From: Parapristionchus giblindavisi
Lineage: Eukaryota > Nematoda > Chromadorea > Rhabditida > Diplogasteridae
Direction of reading: 5' to 3'
Length of the DNA stretch: 64,000 bases
Assembly (NCBI GenBank): GCA_943737045.1
Contig: CALSFV010000290.1
Location: forward strand, 310,001-374,000
How positions within the stretch are numbered: position 1 is the first letter of the stretch; the number at the start of each line of letters is the position of its first letter. The translations under genes and the position numbers were made by a program. A model generated the notes under the pieces. It had not been told where the DNA came from. It ran no database searches and saw nothing but the letters and a program-made list of their open reading frames with translations. Shown piece after piece: positions 52,542 to 64,000 of this stretch.

Positions 52542-53307
52542 CTGTAAAATGTTGTAAACTTAAATTTCGACAAGAAACAATTGAAAGTGAAATTTCATAA
52601 TTGTATCAGTAATTCAGTTAGTTAAAAAATATTAGGGCAAAGTAATCGAGTTCGGCGACAGAAGATGCTGCCTTCGGAATGAAGAGATGTGAGAGAAATG
52701 TTTTGATGGTTCGTTAAACATTCGAAAGTGTCTTCATGATCGATGAGTTGTCTTCGAGAGTACAATGAAACATACGCAAATATAGACAGTGGAGGACGAA
52801 ATACCATGAGGCGTATTACTTATTTTTATTAATTAACATTTTATATTCTTTATATTAAAGCGTAACTTATATTTGTACTATTTAATTAGTATCTTAATTT
52901 TACAAATAATACTTGTAAAATTCCCTAACAATAGGCCTTATATCTTAAATCGATATAAGAACAATGTCTGATTGCGATTGAAGAAATAATATATTATAAA
53001 TAATTTATCAACGCCCTCTTAGCAATAAAAAAGTCGATATGGTACCAAACAAAATAACATTGAAGCAGAGAGTGGGTGAATTAAGAAATGGTAAAAAGAA
53101 AAATACGGATAGGATTTGTGATAGAATGAGCAAAGTAGAATGAGAAATCAATGACTGTAGATCAAGTTAGATAGTGATATGACTCACTCATTTATTTGTT
53201 TTCTTACATGCAAATATATGTTTTGTTTCCTATCACAACATCTTATACATCAAAAATCGATAATTATTGATCAATAACTAGATTCAGCATTATTGTTATA
53301 GACTCGG

Positions 53308-58015
<4,708 letters not shown>

Positions 58016-58525
58016 TAGTGATTTCCAGATTACGGATGAGTAAAATCTTAGGGAAATGTACTAGCACGCAAATTTGAAATGGTTTTTAACACTTCAAATG
58101 AGGGTGTAGGCAGTGTGGAGGAAATATCTTGTTACTTGTTTCAATATTCGCATTGTCATCTTGATCGATGGGCAGACCTCGAGTCTACAGAGAAGTACAC
58201 AGAGTACTCAAATATAGTTGTTAAACGTCTAACTTTTGAATTCAATAATCACACACAGCACGCGAAAGAAAAGTAGTGTACTGTAACTAGAATATTTAAA
58301 AAAAATAGTCATTTGCAAATCTCACCATCTATCTAAATGTGTTATTATAGATACCAGCTTGATTTGGAGCCTTTTTTTTCAAAAACAATGTTAGTGGGAA
58401 ATATAAGTATACTATTAGTTTGAAAATACCAGAGAAGAAGACTAGTTTTCCTGTCCCTGTTTCACGTGATGAGAAAAACCCTATATCATCCCTTTCTTTC
58501 TTTCTTATACACGGAAAATAAATTA

Positions 58526-58649
58526 TTTAAAGGGACCATAACCTCTCTCAATGATCTCTTCGACGCGCAATGTTCTCTCGTTGTTAGAGAACAGAGAAAT
58601 AGTGTGCACACTGAGGAGGCCATTGAGTGAGGTCGCTCTCCCTTTAAAT
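58526..58649. mobile_element. MITE-2 copy upstream of IR-like G
   Basis: TTTAAAGGGACCATAACCTC and GTGAGGTCGCTCTCCCTTTAAA minus two bases bound the hairpin; the centre is GTTGTTAGAGAACAGAG. It is about 500 bp upstream of the IR-like G start. Confidence 0.9.
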
Positions 58650-58788
58650 TGATTTGATTTGAAGACAGGAGCCGAATAACTTCCCAATGGAGAGGTCGTG
58701 GCTCTCACTCATTTCAAGCTCCTCTGGGATTAAAGTTGAGTTTGCTAATTCAAAAGTCAAGAATAGTGATCTTCGATCTTTACCGGCT

Positions 58789-58961
<173 letters not shown>

Positions 58962-59122
58962 CTCTTATATTGCTCACCTCAAAGTCGGTGTAAGGGTCCA
59001 CGGCAACTTTCTATTGCTACGAAGTTGTGCTAACGAGCAACCCGCTCACGTAGATCATAGGTTTTGCAAACCGACATGATCAGGCGGCCATCCCGAACCC
59101 CTGGCTCGGATAGGGAAGGTAA

Positions 59123-62100
59123 CCAGAGCTCAAACCTGCTACGACAATTCCCCACCCGCGCCCAAGTCCTCCGCGCCCTCTTCCTGCCCGTCTCCGATGT
59201 CGGTCGGTGCACAGAGGGCAGGGCCATCTAATCTCGGAGCCCCTCAGGACATCTACCCGGACTACCCCCGAACCCTTACTAACACCCACTCCCCGTCACA
59301 ACGACGACCTGAGGATCTGCACACTCAACTGCCGCACCGTCGCGTCCGACGACTCGATCGCCATTCTGGAGCATTCCTTCGAAGACATCAGATACGATGT
59401 TGTGTGCCTGCAAGAGACAAAGTCGCGAAAGACCGTTGAGCACACCCTCGTCAACGGTGCAAGGCTGATACTTGGAGCGAAGATAGAAAAGAAGAACATC
59501 GGAGGAGTAGGATTCCTCGTCCACCCCCGACTTGTCTCATCCATCATCTCCTTCTGTATCGTCTCCCCTCGTCTTGCCGTGATTCGTTTCCGCTTCGGCA
59601 AGTCGTCCTTGTCCCTACTCTCAATCTACGCACCCACTTCGGCAGCACCTTTAGAGGAAAGGCAGTCCTTCTTCGATGAGCTCACCTCCCTCTACAACAG
59701 CGAGAAGTCTCACTTCTACCGTATAGTGGCCGGCGACTTCAACATCCGAGTGAGCCCACAGAGAGACAGCGACTTCAGAACCGGCCCATTCCACTCCGAC
59801 CCCCACGGCGACCCGGACGATCTCATGAGAGATCTCCTTTCCTCTACCCGCTCCTTCCACGGGAATTCCTTCTTCGATAAGAAGTTGAACAATCGATGGA
59901 CATGGGAATCGCCTGGAGGTACGACCAAGCATGAGATCGACCACTTCCTTGTAAGTAGAAGATGGATGGTGCATGACGTCAGTGTTGTCAAGGGATTCGC
60001 TTTCCCTTCCGACCACCGCCTACTCCGCGCAAGAATCCGACTTGACGCCAAGATCGAGAAGAGTTGGAGATACTCGAGACGCCAACTTCCTCGTCCAACC
60101 ATCGACCCTCATCGATACGAGGAAGCCATCAAAAGCTACCCCTGGAGCACGGACCCTGATCCAACGAAGGACTACGCCCTGCTCTGTGTCGGTTTGAAGC
60201 AGTGTGCTCGAGCAGCAGAAGTCCCGCCAACACCTCCTCCTCCACGTCTATCCGAAGCATCCCGCTTCTGGATTCAACAGAGAGGAAGATGCCTAAGGGA
60301 CCCTGAGTGCAATACCTTCGAGAAGATCATGGCCTCGAGAACCTGCCGTGCATTCGTCAAGAAGGACATTCAGGAGCACCGGCTGAAGACACTTCTGAAG
60401 GCTGCAGAAGAGAGAAGGTCGATCAAGAAGGCCAAGCAGAGCCTATCGAAAGCGAGGACTCCGATGGATGCAGTGTACGACCAATCCGGATCACCGGTAA
60501 CGAGTCGAACTGGAATTGAAGAGCGTGTGAAGGAGTTCTACTCAGATCTCTTCCGCTCCGAAACGCCGATTCCTCGTTGCCCCACCCCACCAGCCGACGA
60601 ACCATTACCCATCCTTCCTTCCGAAATCCGCACCGCCATTACAAGTACGAAGAAGGACGGCGCAGCTGGACCGGACAAGATTACGGGCCCAATGCTACGA
60701 CACGGAGGCAGCTTCCTTCATTCCCTACTCTCCTCGCGGTTTAGCCGATACCTGCAGTCACAGCAGTATCCAGGACAATGGAAATCTTCCTCCTCAATCC
60801 TCATCCACAAGAAGGGAGATCGCTGTGACCTCAACAACTTTCGCCCTATCGCCCTTCTCTCCGTCCCTTACAAGCTCTTCACTAAGGTTATGGTCACAAG
60901 AATGGAGACGACTCTGGACGACGCCCAACCAGTAGAGCAAGCTGGTTTTCGAAGAAGATTCGGATGTATGGACCACATACACACCCTCTCCGCCCTCATT
61001 GAACACCACCGTGAATACCGACTCCCACTCGCCCTCGTCTTCGTCGACTACTGCAAGGCCTTCGACTCAGTCGAAATTCCTGCTGTGCTCAACTCCCTGA
61101 CGCATCAAGGAGCCGACCCCTCCTACGTACACTGCCTGGAGGCGCTCAACTCTGGATGCTACACGGAGATGAAGCCCTTTGAGCGACCAGTCCGTATTCC
61201 CATCGAGAAAGGAGTTAGACAGGGCGACACCATCTCGCCGAAGCTCTTCACTGCCGCTCTCCAAGATTGCATGAAGAACCTTGACTGGAGTGAAGAAGGA
61301 GTGCTGATCAATGGGAAATGGCTCTCGCACCTGCGATTCGCTGACGACATCGTTCTACTCGGAACGGACACGACCGCACTCCAGAGAATGCTGAACGAGC
61401 TGGCGGAATCAGGAAAGAAGATCGGCCTCTCCATCAACAGGAAGAAGACGCAGCTCATGAAGAACGCGTGGTGTCCTGGACCCGGAATCACTCTCAACGG
61501 AGAACCACTCGAAGAGACCGACTCGTACGTCTACCTCGGACGCGAACTCCGAGCAGATGGTCAGTTGCATACTGAACTTCTGAGGAGGAAGAGAGCGGCA
61601 TGGGCCGCATACGGCAGTATTCGAGAGATCACCAGCCAACTCCAAGATCCCAAACTTCGCTCATCTCTCTTCGACTCTCACGTGCTCCCCGCTCTATGCT
61701 ACGCCGCCGAGACGTGGCCCCTCACGAAGACCGTCACCTCCTTCATCCAGACCTCCCATCGTGCACTAGAGAGATCACTAATCAGCACGAATCTCCACAC
61801 GATGCGACAAAGAAGTATTACGAGCGAGGACGTCCGCCGGATCTCTCTCGTAACCGATCCGATGGACTACATACGACGAGCGAAACACCGTTGGGCAGGT
61901 CACGTCCTAAGGAGAGAAGACGACAGATGGTCCACTCGTGTCACGCAGTGGTTCCCCCCTCCCGACCTCATACGACCACCCGGACGACCCCCCGCCAGAT
62001 GGAGTGACTCAATCGAGGAGTACGCGAAGATGCCCTACAGCACCGGGAGATCAACCCGATCCTCCGCTTCACGGACGCCCTATCAACACTGGACTACACG

Positions 62101-62155
62101 CGCACGCAATAGAGAAATATGGAGGAATTGTGATCCACGCGGCCCCGCCCGCTGA
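59123..62155 (+). CDS. LINE endonuclease / reverse transcriptase
   Basis: The frame is open from just after a TAA at 59120 to the stop at 62155; no ATG precedes the endonuclease domain. Counting from the GTG at 59207 the product is 982 residues. An AP-endonuclease-like domain fills about 36-280 (RICTLNCRTVASDD; QETKS with the catalytic Glu; VAGDFNI; SDHRLL). The reverse transcriptase spans about 470-740: DGAAGPDKITGPML, FRPIALLSVPYKLFTK, the catalytic Asp in FVDYCKAFDSV (about 614), GVRQGDTISPKLF, and the Asp pair in LRFADDIVLLG (about 711). The C-terminal third has RAKHRWAGHVLRREDDRW, common in RTE-like proteins. The protein would nick target DNA and prime reverse transcription there. All core catalytic motifs are present, so the copy is young or still competent apart from the unclear start. 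Confidence 0.88.
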   Translation, partial: PELKPATTIPHPRPSPPRPLPARLRCRSVHRGQGHLISEPLRTSTRTTPEPLLTPTPRHNDDLRICTLNCRTVASDDSIAILEHSFEDIRYDVVCLQETKSRKTVEHTLVNGARLILGAKIEKKNIGGVGFLVHPRLVSSIISFCIVSPRLAVIRFRFGKSSLSLLSIYAPTSAAPLEERQSFFDELTSLYNSEKSHFYRIVAGDFNIRVSPQRDSDFRTGPFHSDPHGDPDDLMRDLLSSTRSFHGNSFFDKKLNNRWTWESPGGTTKHEIDHFLVSRRWMVHDVSVVKGFAFPSDHRLLRARIRLDAKIEKSWRYSRRQLPRPTIDPHRYEEAIKSYPWSTDPDPTKDYALLCVGLKQCARAAEVPPTPPPPRLSEASRFWIQQRGRCLRDPECNTFEKIMASRTCRAFVKKDIQEHRLKTLLKAAEERRSIKKAKQSLSKARTPMDAVYDQSGSPVTSRTGIEERVKEFYSDLFRSETPIPRCPTPPADEPLPILPSEIRTAITSTKKDGAAGPDKITGPMLRHGGSFLHSLLSSRFSRYLQSQQYPGQWKSSSSILIHKKGDRCDLNNFRPIALLSVPYKLFTKVMVTRMETTLDDAQPVEQAGFRRRFGCMDHIHTLSALIEHHREYRLPLALVFVDYCKAFDSVEIPAVLNSLTHQGADPSYVHCLEALNSGCYTEMKPFERPVRIPIEKGVRQGDTISPKLFTAALQDCMKNLDWSEEGVLINGKWLSHLRFADDIVLLGTDTTALQRMLNELAESGKKIGLSINRKKTQLMKNAWCPGPGITLNGEPLEETDSYVYLGRELRADGQLHTELLRRKRAAWAAYGSIREITSQLQDPKLRSSLFDSHVLPALCYAAETWPLTKTVTSFIQTSHRALERSLISTNLHTMRQRSITSEDVRRISLVTDPMDYIRRAKHRWAGHVLRREDDRWSTRVTQWFPPPDLIRPPGRPPARWSDSIEEYAKMPYSTGRSTRSSASRTPYQHWTTRARNREIWRNCDPRGPAR

Positions 62156-62183
62156 AGATGGATCTACTAAGTAACTAAGTAAG

Positions 62184-62270
<87 letters not shown>
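62184..62270. repeat. (TTTA)n 3' tail of the LINE
   Basis: About 22 units of TTAT/TTTA follow CTAAGTAACTAAGTAAG directly after the LINE stop codon. Confidence 0.95.
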
Positions 62271-62492
62271 TCTTACATTGAATGAATGTGACAACACGTG
62301 ATACAATTGATTCTCAATGCCCCCCTCTGTTTTAGACACCCGTAGTTTCCATGTTGCCACCCGTCAGTATAGATTAAATCGTTATCGTTGTTTTTGATAA
62401 GAACTCTGTCAGTTTGATGAATACTATAAATGGAAGCATTGACAAAATCGATTATCTCTCTGCAGCTGAATTTTGCAGAGGAAATATCGCCG

Positions 62493-62564
62493 TCTCTGGT
62501 AGTATAGTGGTTAGTATCCGCGTCTGTCACATGCGATACCCGGGTTCAATTCCCGGTCAGAGAG
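62493..62564 (+). tRNA. tRNA-Asp (GTC)
   Basis: A 72-nt cloverleaf forms fully. The acceptor TCTCTGG pairs with TCAGAGA (one G-T). The D-arm is GTAT/GTAT-type with AGTGGTTA in the loop. The anticodon stem CGCGT/ATGCG encloses CTGTCAC with anticodon GTC. The T-arm CCGGG/CCCGG encloses TTCAATT. A- and B-box promoters are inside the gene. CCA is not encoded, as expected for a eukaryotic nuclear tRNA. There is no clear T-run terminator directly after, but TTTTTG follows within 10 bp. Confidence 0.93.
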
Positions 62565-63029
62565 ATATTTTTGTTTACTTTTCAAATAGATGTTCTGATA
62601 ACATCATCGATAATGTAGTTCAAAGGTCGTTTCTATTAAACGCACATCCAAGCTCTCTCGTTTTCATTGACTACGAGAGCGTGGCCAGAGCGGAGAGGCA
62701 AATTTGTTCCTTTAATCTTTTTATTCTCCACTCTCTCTCTCTGCCCCTCCTCTTTGTGTAATCAAGCTAAAGAAAGTACAATCTTCAACATGTTTTTTCC
62801 TTCGTCACCTCCATACATGCATTTACTACTTACCCATTGTAAGAGATAAAATCATTACTTGCAAAAATCATTACTCGAAAAAAATTTACAAAGCACGTTA
62901 CAACAAATGAGAAAGAAAAGAAATCAACATCTGGGATTTTATCAATACAACAATGCATACAAGTTTATGGCAATTTCAAACAAAATTGTAGATCGACAAC
63001 TTTGAAACCAATTATTGATAGATTAACAC
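62565..63029. other. intergenic, partial MITE-1, no gene seen
   Basis: A truncated MITE-1 (CGAGAGCGTGGCCAGAGCGG) is at about 62640-62703. The rest is AT-rich with no coding structure. Confidence 0.55.
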
Positions 63030-63607
63030 TTATGACACAACAACAATAGTTTTGGATTGCAAATATATTCTCAATTGGAATACGACCAACTCCAAAATAA
63101 GCACAACAAAGGATGCGAATAATCCAGTGACGATCACTCCCCAGTGATAGATTAAACTGTCCAGTTTCAGCTGTTTCGCCGAGGCTACGGGCGGTTTTTG
63201 GGCCGCTATATTAAGATAAGGTTTTATGGGAACCTCACGAGCCATGTAGTAGGTGTCCCGCTGCAAAAACATCATTGTTACGGATGAAATCGTCTTCAAA
63301 ATATGCTAAATTCGGATACTGACTTGGAGAGCTACACAGATAGCGAACTTGTCTAAATATGGACAGCAGATTTCCCTACTATCAACATTAGTTCCTGCAT
63401 TCGTGTAAATCGGAGCCCGAAAACTCCCAAATAGAGGATGGCTTTCAAACTATCCCTACTCGGGCAAATTATGTAGGACTAACGATAAGTTAATTGAGTT
63501 CTAAATCTTGAAACTTACCATGTCAGGGGCGAAGGTGGTGAGCAGAATGAAGTCTAATTGTTTCACAATCTTAGACGAAACATTTCGACTAAGAATGAAG
63601 TTGTAGT

Positions 63608-63680
63608 GATTGCCATCCTACACTCTCGAGTATTCGTACCCCGTGATGGTACGAATACTCGAGAGTGTAGGATGGCAATC
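63608..63680. repeat. perfect 32-bp palindrome in an IR-like H exon
   Basis: 63608-63639 and 63649-63680 are exact reverse complements with a 9-nt spacer (CCCGTGATG). One arm is native coding sequence; part of the other is extra relative to the paralogues. Confidence 0.95.
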
Positions 63681-63749
63681 TCTCATTCGGAGCTGGTGCC
63701 ACACTTAAAGTTTGTTCTCATCATGGTGTCAAGATATCGCTGTAATAAA

Positions 63750-63865
63750 AGGCATGCTCCCCAGCTAATTTTAAACTCTCCGTTATGCCGGTACTCTATC
63801 GCTTTCTTTGTCTACGAGAGAGCGTTGCCAGACTCTGTCAGCCAGAGCGGAGAATAAAAATAGCC
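63750..63865. mobile_element. MITE-1 copy in an IR-like H intron
   Basis: CCCCAGCTAATTTTAAACTC and CAGAGCGGAGAATAAAAATAG minus one base are inverted around TCTATCGCTTTC/TACGAGAGAGC. A short internal duplication (GCCAGACTCTGTCAGCCAGA) makes the right arm slightly long. Confidence 0.82.
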
Positions 63866-64000
63866 AAATTAGCGATAGTTTGTGAAACTTACGTTTGTAT
63901 GTAGCAGAGGTCGGGGTATATTCTATCCTTGATCGCCATTCGATTATTGTTAAATAGTATGTTGCTTATCTAATAGATTCACTCGAGTTAACGAAACCAT

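Larger units (their letters stand above)
58962..62271 (+). mobile_element. RTE-like non-LTR retrotransposon (LINE), near full length
   Basis: The unit consists of about 160 bp before the open frame, one long frame encoding endonuclease plus reverse transcriptase, a very short 3' region and a (TTAT)n tail. A single long protein, endonuclease first, and a tetranucleotide-repeat tail are characteristic of the RTE clade. GC content is clearly higher than in neighbouring DNA. Confidence 0.85.
63030..64000 (-). pseudogene. ionotropic-receptor-like gene (IR-like H), 3' exons, broken; runs off the window
   Basis: The last exon (63030-63260) encodes RDTYYMAREVPIKPY and the final helix YHWGVIVTGLFASFVVLILE, in phase with its two paralogues. 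The penultimate exon (about 63523-63716) begins VAPAPNERLPSYTLEYSYHHG and resumes with NHYNFILSRNVSSKIVKQLD. Between them lies an inverted copy of the preceding coding bases that shifts the frame. The exon before (low end 63893) has NRMAIKDRIYPDLC, matching YRMAFKGLLPADC of IR-like F, but a TAG at 63970-63972 lies in frame upstream. It is most likely a pseudogene, third in a head-to-tail row. Confidence 0.65.

Overview
The window is nuclear DNA of an animal, most likely a nematode. The genes are split into small exons with GTAAGT-like donors and TTTTCAG-like acceptors. The coding content is dominated by nematode-type serpentine chemoreceptors and ionotropic-receptor-like proteins. There are no bacterial-style operons or ribosome-binding sites. 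Intron density (about 10 exons per receptor) would suit an intron-rich group such as Diplogastridae, but that placement is only an inference. Exon models were assembled by eye from splice signals, phase agreement and comparison between paralogues in the window.

Layout. 1-6360 is a higher-order tandem array (units of about 1.94-1.99 kb) built from 54-bp monomers, (AT)n and (ATT)n tracts and a captured 3' end of a LINE. 6360-9298 is repeat-rich and holds a hAT-like non-autonomous element. 9299-10999 (minus) carries the 3' exons of a str-type seven-transmembrane receptor. 11100-12045 is a 43-bp satellite. 12225-19100 is a mosaic of foldback elements. 19239-21500 is a 2.26-kb foldback element with an exact 8-bp target duplication, sitting inside an exon of a str-type receptor whose first exon lies at 21685-21873 (minus). 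22000-23800 is more mobile DNA.

23980-27993 (plus) is a 12-exon gene for a protein with two PDZ-like domains and a basic tail. 28925-46784 holds a family of four related seven-transmembrane receptors in the order minus, plus, minus, plus. It looks like one divergent pair duplicated as a block: two plus-strand copies intact, one minus copy intact, and one minus copy decayed. A 1.56-kb near-perfect palindrome bounded by TTAA sits in an intron of the first plus-strand copy.

47872-64000 (minus) holds three tandem ionotropic-receptor-like genes. The first two are open and the third is broken by a perfect 32-bp palindrome and a stop codon. These proteins have the ligand-binding lobes and flanking membrane segments of the family, but there is no visible room for the pore loop. 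An RTE-like LINE with an open 982-codon frame lies at 58962-62271, followed by a tRNA-Asp(GTC) gene.

Together the genes look like a chemosensory cluster undergoing local duplication and heavy colonisation by small inverted-repeat elements, several of which lie in introns or exons of the receptors.
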